Assembly: GCA_003762875.1 (NCBI GenBank)
Contig: RIBL01000005.1
Coordinates: 62,001 to 126,000, forward strand
Reading direction: 5' to 3'
Length of the DNA: 64,000 nt
Source: Muribaculaceae bacterium Isolate-110 (HZI)
GTDB taxonomy: Bacteria > Bacteroidota > Bacteroidia > Bacteroidales > Muribaculaceae
Shown: in pieces, positions 41,848-50,404 of the stretch
How positions within the stretch are numbered: position 1 is the first letter of the stretch
Layout of the letters: every line of letters starts with the position of its first letter
Translations under genes and position numbers: made by a program
The notes under the pieces: model-generated
What the model was told of the DNA's origin: nothing
Databases searched by the model: none
What the model saw: only the letters and a program-made list of their open reading frames with translations

Positions 41848-44610
41848 TTACCTCTTTAGGTATTCGGACGGGGTGATGCCGGTTATGGATTTGAAGTGGC
41901 GGAAGAAGCTGGCGCGCGAGGAGAATCCGCACATCTGTGACATTGCTGTCAATGTGTATCGCGATGTGTCGATTTCCTTAACCAATCGCTTGAATTCGTC
42001 AACGCGATAGGTGTTGATGTAGTCATAGTAGCTCTTCTGCATATATTGATTAAATAGGAATGACAGAGCGTGGGCTGATGTGTCGGCGAGCTTGGCGAGG
42101 TCGCTGATTTTTAAATCGGGATTTTTGTAGGGATGAGATGAGCGCATTACTTGGTCGAGTGTTTTCGACAGGCGCTTACACTCTTCATCAGACAGACGTG
42201 TGGTTTTGTAACGTTGCTTGCCTGCCTCATTTTCGGCCTGAGTCCGGTTGTTGTCGGAAGACGCCGCAGACGCGGCAGTTGCGGCGGCATGACGCAGACG
42301 CAGGGTGCGGTATATCAGGAAGCCTGTGCAGAAGACAGAAAGCACTATTATAATATAGGTGGCGATGCGGCCGACTCCCGCACTCTTATGGACGCGCATT
42401 GCGGTCTCGGTCGATGGGTCGCCAAGCTGGCGCACGCGCAACACATATTTGCCGGCCGGCAGACCGAAGTAGTGTATAGGATTACGGCCGTCGGTGATGC
42501 GCCATTCGTCGTCGTAACCCTCGAGGATGTATTCTACCGAATGATATTCAGGCGACGTATAGCTGAAGTTGGAGAATGACACTTCGAGGTCATTTTCCTT
42601 ACTGTCGAGTTGTAGGAGACGTCCGTCCCGGTCATTGGAGATGCGTGAGAAAATGCTCCGGCCGTTTGACGCCATATCTGTGAGATTGATGCTCGGGCGC
42701 AACTGGCCCGACATTTCTCGAAGTTTATGGAAATCGAGACGCAGCAACCCCTTGGTATTGCCCATCCAGATGTCACCGTTATTGTCCTTGTAGGGCGGAC
42801 AGAGCGTGAATATAAGACTTGGCAATCCTGAGGCGATATTGAAGTGCTGCACTTTATCCTTCTTGTCGTAGCGTATCAGGCCCTTGTCGGTGCCAAACCA
42901 TATCCATCCGTCGTTGTCTTCAGCGATAAATGTGGTCATCACATGTAGCCCCTTGACATTCATGTTGACCGGGCCGAATTGGGTCAGTTCGAAGTTGGTT
43001 TTGAACACATCGCCTCGGTCTGGGGCGAAGTAGAGGTTATGGTCGCGGTCTTCAAACACATCACGTATCTTTTTACTGTTGATAAATCCGCGCGGAAATC
43101 TGTCAGTGCGCAGTGTCGTTCCATCCCATATAGCCATGCCGTTTTCGGTTGAAATCCATCCGCGCCCCGCGCTGTCAAAAAATATGTCGTAGACATTTCC
43201 TTCAGGCAGACGTGAATTGGTGGAGTCATAGCGGGTAATCTGTGTATTCTCGGAGAGTCGATATAGACCTGATGAGGAGCCTATCCACAGATTGTTGTCA
43301 GGTCCGACTGTAATACTGAATACTATCTGCCCATCAAAAATTGTCCCTCTCGATTGGGTTGATAATTTCCTTATGCTTAAATTTTTAGGGTCCAAAACGT
43401 AGGCTCCTCCGCCGTAAGTGCCGATGTAGTAGAACCCATTCCAACGGGTGATGCAGAATATGAGATTTGAATCAATCTGAGGCTTTCTAAACACGGCGGT
43501 GCGTCCCGATGACTCGTCGATGTAATATAGGCCGTCGCGTGTACCGATGAGTTTGATGTTGCCGTCCATCAAAAGCGAGCGCACCTCGTGGAGATTGGTG
43601 TTGATGACTCCGGGAAATGTATATGTCTCAAACAGGTCATATTGCCAAGGTGTGTAGTCCACTCCGTTCTGGTAATATCCTATCCAATAAAGCCCGTTGG
43701 AATCGGAATAGATGGCATAGACCGAGTTGGAGCGCATCTGAGAGTTGGCAACCGAGCGATGGTCGATGATTTTGTGTCGGAGTACATCATATTTGAATAT
43801 ACCTTCACCGTCAGTCACGACTATCAACGCTCCGTCGCAGCTCGAGCAGATGGATGTGATGATATTATTACCAAGTTCTATTGGTGAGAGAAATGCTTGC
43901 TGTGATATTACAAACGGTATCACTCCGCTACCTCGAGTGCCGAGATAAAGAGTATCGCCGATTGCCGTCATCCTCATTATGGGGCCCTGTACGGGCGAGC
44001 GAAAGTCGGTCACGTTGTCGGTGGCGGGATTGTAGTGATGGAGTGTAAACAGCGAGGAGACCCATATGTCGGAGCCCTGAGGGCTGACCCATATTCCCGA
44101 TACTTCATTGTCCTGCGAGAGTATGTCGGCTCCAAGCAAAACCGGGCGTATCGAATTACGGCGTGTGTCATATCGGAATAGCCCCTGGCGGGTGCCTGCC
44201 CACAATGTCCCTTTGCCGTCATGTGCGAGTGCATTGACCGGAAATGTTATTGAGTTGGCACACACACGCTCAAGCTGCTGTGAGGAGCCCGACAAGCTAA
44301 ACAGGCCCTGATGATTGCCCACATATATGTGTCCCTGCTGAGTCTCGGTGATGGCGTTGACTCTTCGCAGTCCTTTGGAGTCGTCAGGAAAACAAAATGT
44401 CTTGATGTTGTTACCGTCATATCGGTCAAGGGCAGTCTCGGTGCCAAACCATACGAAGCCTGTGGAGTCTTTGTATATCACATTGACAAGCATGTCGCTG
44501 AGTCCGTCAGAAGTTGTGAGCGATTTTACATCCCGGGCTTGCAGCGTAAGGTGATTTATAATCATGACGAGCAGTAATGCCGTCGTATATTTAATAGAGA
44601 GCCGTATCAT
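41848..44610 (-). CDS. Membrane sensor-regulator: two-component-type propeller, Y_Y_Y domain, AraC HTH, no kinase
   Basis: A 920-residue protein. After an N-terminal signal/anchor (TTALLLVMIINHLTLQA), residues 30-640 contain repeated propeller motifs such as VIYKDSTGFVWFGTETALDR, HDGKGTLWAGTRQGLFRYD and DNNGDIWMGNTKGLLRL; a Y_Y_Y domain follows (about 660-735, with VEYILEGYDDEWR and HYFGLPAGKYVLRVR). A membrane helix lies near 749-768, then a linker and an AraC-type helix-turn-helix at about 822-920 (YTLTAMSQMCGFSSRASFFRHFK). Classic hybrid systems have histidine kinase and receiver domains between membrane and AraC domain; here those are absent, so ligand binding outside must act directly on the DNA-binding part. 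It likely controls the adjacent glycan locus. Its promoter faces the divergent secreted-protein gene. Confidence 0.9.
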   Translation of the reverse strand: MIRLSIKYTTALLLVMIINHLTLQARDVKSLTTSDGLSDMLVNVIYKDSTGFVWFGTETALDRYDGNNIKTFCFPDDSKGLRRVNAITETQQGHIYVGNHQGLFSLSGSSQQLERVCANSITFPVNALAHDGKGTLWAGTRQGLFRYDTRRNSIRPVLLGADILSQDNEVSGIWVSPQGSDIWVSSLFTLHHYNPATDNVTDFRSPVQGPIMRMTAIGDTLYLGTRGSGVIPFVISQQAFLSPIELGNNIITSICSSCDGALIVVTDGEGIFKYDVLRHKIIDHRSVANSQMRSNSVYAIYSDSNGLYWIGYYQNGVDYTPWQYDLFETYTFPGVINTNLHEVRSLLMDGNIKLIGTRDGLYYIDESSGRTAVFRKPQIDSNLIFCITRWNGFYYIGTYGGGAYVLDPKNLSIRKLSTQSRGTIFDGQIVFSITVGPDNNLWIGSSSGLYRLSENTQITRYDSTNSRLPEGNVYDIFFDSAGRGWISTENGMAIWDGTTLRTDRFPRGFINSKKIRDVFEDRDHNLYFAPDRGDVFKTNFELTQFGPVNMNVKGLHVMTTFIAEDNDGWIWFGTDKGLIRYDKKDKVQHFNIASGLPSLIFTLCPPYKDNNGDIWMGNTKGLLRLDFHKLREMSGQLRPSINLTDMASNGRSIFSRISNDRDGRLLQLDSKENDLEVSFSNFSYTSPEYHSVEYILEGYDDEWRITDGRNPIHYFGLPAGKYVLRVRQLGDPSTETAMRVHKSAGVGRIATYIIIVLSVFCTGFLIYRTLRLRHAAATAASAASSDNNRTQAENEAGKQRYKTTRLSDEECKRLSKTLDQVMRSSHPYKNPDLKISDLAKLADTSAHALSFLFNQYMQKSYYDYINTYRVDEFKRLVKEIDTSRYTLTAMSQMCGFSSRASFFRHFKSITGITPSEYLKR

Positions 44611-44700
44611 TTATATATTAAGGAGTGCGTTAAGTGTTTTAGTTTGATTCAAGGTTGTTGCGTTAGTTGCCGAATTATGCCGTCATGCTGACGGTATATG

Positions 44701-44732
44701 CAAATTTATAACATAATTTGGGATTAATCAAA
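44701..44732 (-). promoter_or_regulatory. Consensus promoter of the sensor-regulator gene
   Basis: Minus-strand TTTG (44732-44729), a 20-bp spacer and TAAATTTG (44708-44701) fit the Bacteroidetes promoter rule exactly. The start codon lies about 91 bp downstream, leaving a moderate leader. The opposite strand of this 242-bp intergenic region has to hold the promoter of the divergent gene at 44853; only a weak CAATTTTG at 44770-44777 was seen there. Confidence 0.65.
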
Positions 44733-44852
44733 CACATGGATGTTAAATGTGATGGAAAATATTTTTTTGCAATTTTGTGTGTTTTCCATTGAGTGGATGT
44801 GCGGAAACGGGAGTATAAAAAGCTAAAATCCTTAACCAAATACTTGATGTAT

Positions 44853-46424
44853 ATGAATAAATATTTACTTACCTTTGCGGCCGGTCTTACTCTTTGTGCT
44901 GGCCAGGCTTTCGCACAGGATGCGGTTGAAAAGACTTTTGTCTGCACAGGCGACACATGGATTCGTCAGAATAATGAAAACTATTCGGGCTCATCTGCTA
45001 CCAATCTGGAGTTTCGCAAGGATGCCATCAAGGATGGTGATAACAATGTCATCGGTTATGCTACTTGGGTAGCTCTCATGGGCTTTGATTATAATGTGCC
45101 TGCAGGAATGAAGGTGTCAAAGGCGACTCTCAAGGTCGTGACAGAGCGTAACAAAGGTGGCGAGGTTTCTGTCCGCGGATTTTCCGGAACAGTAAGCGAT
45201 AATTCCACATGGGCTACCGAGGGAGCGACTGTCGAGGCAGACCTTAAGAACGCGCCTATTTCTACTTTTGGCCTTGCCGGACAGTATAACAAGGCTTTGT
45301 TTGACAACGGAATCGCAGAGGACAATCAGTCACTCACCGCATGGACCAACGATATTGATGTAACGGCTTATCTTCAGAGTCTTGGCGTAGCTGCCACACA
45401 TGCCGATTTCATGTTCTCGCAAGACGGCGAGTCACAGGTAAACGACAATCGCGTTTACAGCAAGGACAATATCGGTTGTGAGACAAAATGGGGCGTGACT
45501 TTTGACTCCAAACAGCTTGTCCCTCAGCTTATCGTGACTTTTGTCGACGAGGCTGCTGCCACATATGTTATCAAGAATGAGCGTACGGGCCTTGAGTATG
45601 CCGACCTTGCCTCGGCATGGAAGTCTGCCGAGTCGGATGATGTGTTGCTTCTCAATCAGGATGTAACTCTCGCCGAGCGTCTCAATACCGATGCCCGAAA
45701 CATCACCGTGAAAGGCAATGGTAAAGTGACCATCACACGCGCAGCCGGATATAATGGCATGCTTTTCCTTACCTCCAAAAGCGGAGATGTGATGATCCTG
45801 AGCGATCTCACCATTGATGATGCAAATATCGCCGTAAGTGGCCAGACCATTGAGGTCGGCAATAGCGGCATCGCTTATCTCAATAATGTAAATATTGTGA
45901 ACAGCTTTACTACAAGTTCGCTCGGTGTGATCGCAATGAAAAGTGGCGGTAAGCTCAATGCAACCAATCTTAATGTCTCCAATTACGTTGTACCCCAGGG
46001 TATGGGTGCAATCTTTGTCGGTTCGGGCGGTTCAAGCGTTTCAGGCGACTGCGCATTCAGCCTGTTTGCCGAAAACAACAATAATGTCAACGCCGAGGGC
46101 CTTGTCGGCGGAAAGATTACCCTTTGTACAGGTGACGGAACATTCAAACATAATCCTGACGCAGCTGTCGTGACCGGTGCAAAGGATCTGGCTCTTTTTG
46201 CTACAGAGAACAACGGTTATTTCCTCCAGCTTGAAAATGGTTCCATTACATTCACCGACACTCCGACAGGCATTGACGATATCATGGCAGGTGAAAATCA
46301 GCTTGTGAACGTTTACAACCTACGCGGTATTCTCATCCGTGCCAATGTGGCTGCCGGAGAGGCTACCGTAGATCTTCCCGCCGGTCTCTATATTGTGGGC
46401 GGTAAGAAGGTGTATGTTAAATAA
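44853..46424 (+). CDS. Secreted DNRLRE (CBM96-like) and beta-helix protein with C-terminal sorting-like tail
   Basis: A 523-residue secreted protein; the ATG at 44853 gives a good signal peptide (MNKYLLTFAAGLTLCAGQAFA). Residues 25-235 resemble the DNRLRE/CBM96 fold: VCTGDTWIRQNNENYSGSS, YATWVALMGFDYNVPAG, FSGTVSDNSTWATEG, ending VPQLIVTFVDEA. CBM96 members bind alginate or other polysaccharides. Residues 250-450 form a short beta-helix of the pectin-lyase type without an evident active site. The end (VNVYNLRGILIRA, DLPAGLYIVGGKKVYVK) resembles type IX secretion C-terminal domains, though shortened. It is divergent from the sensor-regulator and could be one of its targets. Role: glycan binding or surface coat; enzymatic activity uncertain. 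Confidence 0.75.
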   Translation: MNKYLLTFAAGLTLCAGQAFAQDAVEKTFVCTGDTWIRQNNENYSGSSATNLEFRKDAIKDGDNNVIGYATWVALMGFDYNVPAGMKVSKATLKVVTERNKGGEVSVRGFSGTVSDNSTWATEGATVEADLKNAPISTFGLAGQYNKALFDNGIAEDNQSLTAWTNDIDVTAYLQSLGVAATHADFMFSQDGESQVNDNRVYSKDNIGCETKWGVTFDSKQLVPQLIVTFVDEAAATYVIKNERTGLEYADLASAWKSAESDDVLLLNQDVTLAERLNTDARNITVKGNGKVTITRAAGYNGMLFLTSKSGDVMILSDLTIDDANIAVSGQTIEVGNSGIAYLNNVNIVNSFTTSSLGVIAMKSGGKLNATNLNVSNYVVPQGMGAIFVGSGGSSVSGDCAFSLFAENNNNVNAEGLVGGKITLCTGDGTFKHNPDAAVVTGAKDLALFATENNGYFLQLENGSITFTDTPTGIDDIMAGENQLVNVYNLRGILIRANVAAGEATVDLPAGLYIVGGKKVYVK

Positions 46425-46455
46425 ACATTCGGAAGAAACATGAAATAAGATCTCT

Positions 46456-46494
46456 ATCCCCTATGCCGGACCTCTACATGCCGGCATAGGGGAT
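46456..46494 (+). terminator. Terminator after the DNRLRE/beta-helix gene
   Basis: A perfect 14-bp stem (atcccctatgccgg at 46456-46469 against 46481-46494) with an 11-nt loop, followed by ggttgttttg. It lies 31 bp after the stop codon. Confidence 0.88.
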
Positions 46495-46590
46495 GGTTGT
46501 TTTGCTGAAATAATTTTACGCCCGGCATAATTATTAGATCTCGTATGCCGTTATTTTATAAGCGAATTATTAAAATTTAACATCAGTCCT

Positions 46591-47691
46591 ATGTATATAC
46601 ACGATAACCGAATCGTAATCACACTTGACGCCGGTGGCACCAATCTTGTGTTTGGAGCCATGCGCGGATGTGAATATATCACCGAGCCTGTGACCCATCC
46701 CTCCAATGCCCATGACCTCGACCTGTGTCTCGACACTATGGTCAATGGATTTCGTGAAGTCATAGACTCGCTCGATGAAAAACCTGTAGCCATAAGTTTT
46801 GCTTTTCCCGGTCCGGCCGACTATCCCAACGGCATCATTGGCGGATATCTGCCCAATTTCCCTTCGTTTCGCGAAGGAGTGGCCCTCGGTCCGTTTCTTC
46901 AAAACGAGTTAGGCCTGCCGGTGTTTATCAATAACGACGGTGACCTTTTCGCCTATGGCGAGGCTCTGTGTGGTGCGCTTCCGGATGTTAACAAACGTCT
47001 GGCCGAGGCCGGCAGTTCGCGCAGATATAAAAACATGCTCGGCTATACTTTCGGCACCGGCTTTGGCATCGGCATGGTAATCAACGGCGAGCTCAATCGC
47101 GGAGATAATTCATGTGTGGAGACTTTCTGTCTGCCTCACAGGACCAAGGAGGGGATTATCACCGAGGAGGGAGTCTCGGTGCGAGCTATCAAACGTGTTT
47201 ATGCCGAGGCCTCCGGCGACTTCTCCCACAGCTATGAACCAAAGGAAATCTGCGAGATAGCCGACGGCAAGCGTGAGGGCAATGTCGAGGCCGCCAAGAA
47301 GGCATTTGCCGAGTTTGGCGAGACGGCCGGTCATGCCATGGCCATAGCGGCTCAGCTTGTGGACGGCATTATCGTGATAGGCGGAGGCATCACAGCTGCC
47401 CGTCATCATATACTCCCCTCGCTGCTTGAAGTATTGCGCTCTAACTACGCTACACTCGGGGGAGACAAGGTAAAACGTGTGCAGATGGAGGTGCTTGACC
47501 TCGACAATCCGGCCGAATTTGAGACCTTTGTACGGGGCAACAAACGTTCGCTCACTGTGCGCGGCACCAACCTCACTGTCGAGTATGATGACATGAAGCG
47601 CATCGGTGTCACGTTCTCCCGCCTCGGAGCCAGTCGTGCCATCTCGGCCGGAGCCTATGCCTTCGCGCTATCTCAGCTCGACAAGGCCTGA
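46591..47691 (+). CDS. ROK-family sugar kinase
   Basis: A 366-residue ROK protein. The ATP-binding motif is ITLDAGGTNLVFGAMRG at the N-terminus, then SFAFPGPADYPNGIIGG, VFINNDGDLFAYGEALCG (catalytic Asp in NNDGD) and LGYTFGTGFGIGMVINGELNRG. The CxCGxxGCxE zinc motif of the typical ROK group is absent: its place reads CVETFCLPHRTKEG. That places it with zinc-less ROK kinases annotated as glucokinase or fructokinase in Bacteroidetes. A C-terminal part IVIGGGITAARHHILP completes the fold. Substrate unproven. It is monocistronic, between two hairpins. Confidence 0.88.
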   Translation: MYIHDNRIVITLDAGGTNLVFGAMRGCEYITEPVTHPSNAHDLDLCLDTMVNGFREVIDSLDEKPVAISFAFPGPADYPNGIIGGYLPNFPSFREGVALGPFLQNELGLPVFINNDGDLFAYGEALCGALPDVNKRLAEAGSSRRYKNMLGYTFGTGFGIGMVINGELNRGDNSCVETFCLPHRTKEGIITEEGVSVRAIKRVYAEASGDFSHSYEPKEICEIADGKREGNVEAAKKAFAEFGETAGHAMAIAAQLVDGIIVIGGGITAARHHILPSLLEVLRSNYATLGGDKVKRVQMEVLDLDNPAEFETFVRGNKRSLTVRGTNLTVEYDDMKRIGVTFSRLGASRAISAGAYAFALSQLDKA

Positions 47692-47706
47692 TAAAATTCA
47701 AGAGCC

Positions 47707-47808
47707 TCAAAAGGACAAAAGAAACAGAAGTTTTTTAGCTTAACATGTGTTATATCCGTCATATGACATGTGAAAAGTAAAAAACTTATGTTTCTTTTGT
47801 CCTTTTGA
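47707..47808. terminator. Long palindromic hairpin between ROK kinase and alpha/beta hydrolase
   Basis: A 20-bp perfect outer stem (47707-47726 against 47789-47808), an inner 10-bp perfect stem (aagtttttta 47728-47737 against taaaaaactt 47778-47787) and a further acatgt pair make a near-continuous hairpin of about 102 nt. It lies 16 bp after the ROK stop. Ends with an A/T-rich flank (cttttgtgt). It probably stops transcription from the kinase gene, but it is longer than an ordinary terminator. Confidence 0.75.
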
Positions 47809-47829
47809 ATCTTTTGTGTCCAATCTCTG

Positions 47830-47861
47830 TTTGCATAACGCTGAAGAATTTTATAATTTTG
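47830..47861 (+). promoter_or_regulatory. Consensus promoter of the alpha/beta hydrolase-Mur ligase-ddl genes
   Basis: TTTG (47830-47833), a 20-bp spacer and TAATTTTG (47854-47861) match the Bacteroidetes promoter fully. The hydrolase ATG is 50 bp further. This supports the hydrolase as first gene of a new transcription unit. Confidence 0.7.
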
Positions 47862-47911
47862 TACGTTATTTTTAAGGCGCGTCGCCAATCGGTGCGCCAT
47901 GCGTTATATAA

Positions 47912-48691
47912 ATGGACAAGGACATTACTATCCGCGGCTTGCAGTTGCACTACACCGACAATGGTGACGGCCAACGCGTCATAATCCTCATGCATGGATG
48001 GGGATGCGACCATTCCACGCTTGCATCGGTCGAGCGTACAGCCTTGCAGGCCGGCTACAGGGTTATAAATGTCGACTTCCCGGGGTTCGGACGGTCGCAG
48101 GAGCCGGCCGAAGTGTGGGGTGTCGATGACTATACCCGCCTGATGGAGGAGTTTATCTCTACTCTAGGCATAAAACGTCCCACGCTTCTCGGGCATTCGT
48201 TCGGCGGACGTGTGGGCATACTTTACGCCTCGCGTCACGATGACGTCGAGGCCTTGATACTTGTTGATGCTGCCGGTATCAAGCCTCACCGCACGCTGAA
48301 ATATTATTGGAAAGTCTATATTTTCAAGGCAATGAAGCGGCTGATGTATCTTGTGTATGGCCGCGAGGAGGCCGAGCGGCGACTTGACGTCCGTCGTGCC
48401 AAGGCCGGCTCAAGCGACTATGCCTCGGCTTCGCCTATGATGCGTCGCATACTTTCGCGAGTGGTCAATGAGGATCTTACCGACAGGCTCGCGCTAGTCA
48501 AGGCTCCCACACTTCTGGTGTGGGGCGAAAATGATACTGCTACGCCGATTGCCGACGCTCGTAAAATGGAGCGACTGATACCCGGGGCCGGGCTCGTGTC
48601 GTTTGCGGGATGCGGTCATTACAGTTTTCTTGACAATCCAGGTCAATTTGCCGCGGTGCTCCGCAGTTTTCTCGACTCGCTGAAAAAATAG
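47912..48691 (+). CDS. Alpha/beta hydrolase, first gene of the Mur-ligase/ddl cluster
   Basis: A 259-residue cytoplasmic alpha/beta hydrolase. The oxyanion motif MHGWGCDHSTL is near 27-37, nucleophile elbow GHSFGGRVG near 93-101, catalytic aspartate in LLVWGENDTATP and histidine in GCGHYSFLDNPG. There is no signal peptide. The natural ester, amide or other bond it cuts is unknown. It has its own promoter and is followed 43 bp later by the membrane Mur-ligase-like gene, and by ddl, so it may process a cell-wall precursor or a related metabolite; that idea is only contextual. Confidence 0.9.
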   Translation: MDKDITIRGLQLHYTDNGDGQRVIILMHGWGCDHSTLASVERTALQAGYRVINVDFPGFGRSQEPAEVWGVDDYTRLMEEFISTLGIKRPTLLGHSFGGRVGILYASRHDDVEALILVDAAGIKPHRTLKYYWKVYIFKAMKRLMYLVYGREEAERRLDVRRAKAGSSDYASASPMMRRILSRVVNEDLTDRLALVKAPTLLVWGENDTATPIADARKMERLIPGAGLVSFAGCGHYSFLDNPGQFAAVLRSFLDSLKK

Positions 48692-48734
48692 GTTTATAAT
48701 AAAAATATCACCATATACATTCAAAATTCAAGGA

Positions 48735-50318
48735 ATGATACCAAGTATACTCGCCACGCTTCTGGCCGTATGGTGTTACGTCGTCGAGTTTCGCCGTGAC
48801 CTCATGATGCTTCAGCAAAATTCTTATCGCAACGAACGTTACAACCGTTGGCTGCATGCGTCGCAGGACACCACTTCGGTGATGCGTCTGGTGAGCGGGG
48901 CTGTAGTACTCGCGTCAATGTCGACACTTTCGGTGTCTTTTGTGGGCATGATTCTTATCTCTGTTGTGTCGTTTGTCAACATCGTGACACTCTCACGGCG
49001 TAAATATAAGAAACCGCTTGTGATGACGCAGCGTGCATGGCGCATACTTTTTACCATGCTTGTGCTGTCGTTTGTCGTTGTAGTGCCTGCTGCTGTCATC
49101 GGTATGCGTGTCGGTCATGCATTGGAGTATGCCGCTATAGCCGCTCTGCTTGTCTATTGTTTCTCTCACTTGTTTGCCTTTGTGGCCAACTGGCTGCTGC
49201 GACCGGTCGAGAAACATATCAATGACCGTTATTATCGCGATGCCGAGCGCATACTCCGCTCCATGCCCGATCTTAAGATTGTCGGCATTACAGGCAGCTA
49301 TGGCAAGACAAGCACTAAGCATTATCTAAACCGTATACTCTCCGAGCACTTTGATGTTATGATGACCCCCGGCAGTTACAATACCACAATGGGTGTAATC
49401 CGCACCGTGCGCGAATATCTCAAGCCCTACAACGAAGTGTTTATAGTCGAAATGGGGGCCAAGCAGATCGGTGATATAAAAGAGATATGCGACCTGGTGC
49501 ACCCCGCGGTCGGCATTGTCACAGCCGTAGGAGAGCAGCATCTTGAGTCGTTCGGCTCGATTGAGAATGTGCAGCGCACCAAGTTTGAGCTTGTTGACGC
49601 TCTCCCTTCCGACGGCCTTGCTGTGGTCAACGATGATTTCCCCTACGTAGCCTCGCGCCGGGTTGACAATGTAGAGTGTGTGCGTTATGCAGTATCGTCT
49701 GTCGACAATGCCGGATATATCGCTACAGACATCACTTATTCACCTTCGGGCACCCATTTTACAGTCAAAGGCCCCGACGGGTTTGCCGAGGAGTTTGACA
49801 CACGTCTGGTGGGTGAGTGCAATGTGAGCAATCTGCTTGCGGCAATCATCGTTGCCTTGCGCCTTGGCGTGCCTGTCGACAAGATTCGTTACGCGGTGTC
49901 GCGCATTGACCAGGTGGAGCACCGCCTGAGCATGAAGCGCACGCCGGGAGGCGTTACAATTATCGACGATGCGTTCAATTCCAATCCCACCGGTTCACGT
50001 ATGGCTCTTGATGTGCTTGCCATGATGACCGGAGGCCGACGTATCATCGTTACCCCAGGCATGATAGAACTTGGAGAGCGTCAGGAAGAACTCAACCGTG
50101 AGTTTGGCCGAAAGATTGCCGTATCGGCAGATATTGCCATCGTGGTCGGTGAATACAACCGTGATGCCATAGTCTCCGGCATAGAGTCGGTTGAGACACG
50201 CACAGCCGACGTGCATACAGTAGCAACGTTTGCCGAGTCACAACGCCTTCTCTCTGGCATGCTGCATGCAGGCGATACCGTACTCTACGAGAACGATCTG
50301 CCTGATACGTTCAAGTAA
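48735..50318 (+). CDS. Membrane-anchored Mur-ligase-like protein (MurF-related)
   Basis: A 527-residue protein. Residues 1-160 hold about four membrane segments (near 2-19, 52-86, 103-122 and 130-154) where canonical MurF has its UDP-MurNAc-tripeptide-binding domain. The central Mur ligase domain starts with KIVGITGSYGKTSTKHYLNR (ATP loop) near 181, then SYNTTMGVIRTVREYL, FIVEMGAKQIGDI, TAVGEQHLESFGSIENVQRTK (given in part) and the C-terminal EHRLSMKRTPGG, IIDDAFNSNPTG. Mur ligases join amino acids or D-Ala-D-Ala to cell-wall precursors using ATP. Loss of the usual N-domain suggests a membrane-bound or lipid-linked acceptor; this is inference. It is directly followed by ddl, the source of D-Ala-D-Ala. 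Confidence 0.83.
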   Translation: MIPSILATLLAVWCYVVEFRRDLMMLQQNSYRNERYNRWLHASQDTTSVMRLVSGAVVLASMSTLSVSFVGMILISVVSFVNIVTLSRRKYKKPLVMTQRAWRILFTMLVLSFVVVVPAAVIGMRVGHALEYAAIAALLVYCFSHLFAFVANWLLRPVEKHINDRYYRDAERILRSMPDLKIVGITGSYGKTSTKHYLNRILSEHFDVMMTPGSYNTTMGVIRTVREYLKPYNEVFIVEMGAKQIGDIKEICDLVHPAVGIVTAVGEQHLESFGSIENVQRTKFELVDALPSDGLAVVNDDFPYVASRRVDNVECVRYAVSSVDNAGYIATDITYSPSGTHFTVKGPDGFAEEFDTRLVGECNVSNLLAAIIVALRLGVPVDKIRYAVSRIDQVEHRLSMKRTPGGVTIIDDAFNSNPTGSRMALDVLAMMTGGRRIIVTPGMIELGERQEELNREFGRKIAVSADIAIVVGEYNRDAIVSGIESVETRTADVHTVATFAESQRLLSGMLHAGDTVLYENDLPDTFK

Positions 50319-50404
50319 TCGAGAACTAAGAGTGTAAAGTTAAAGTTTAGGCCGGAGAGGAGACAATATCCTGTCCCGACTTTCAAAAAAACAATATAAT
50401 AAAG

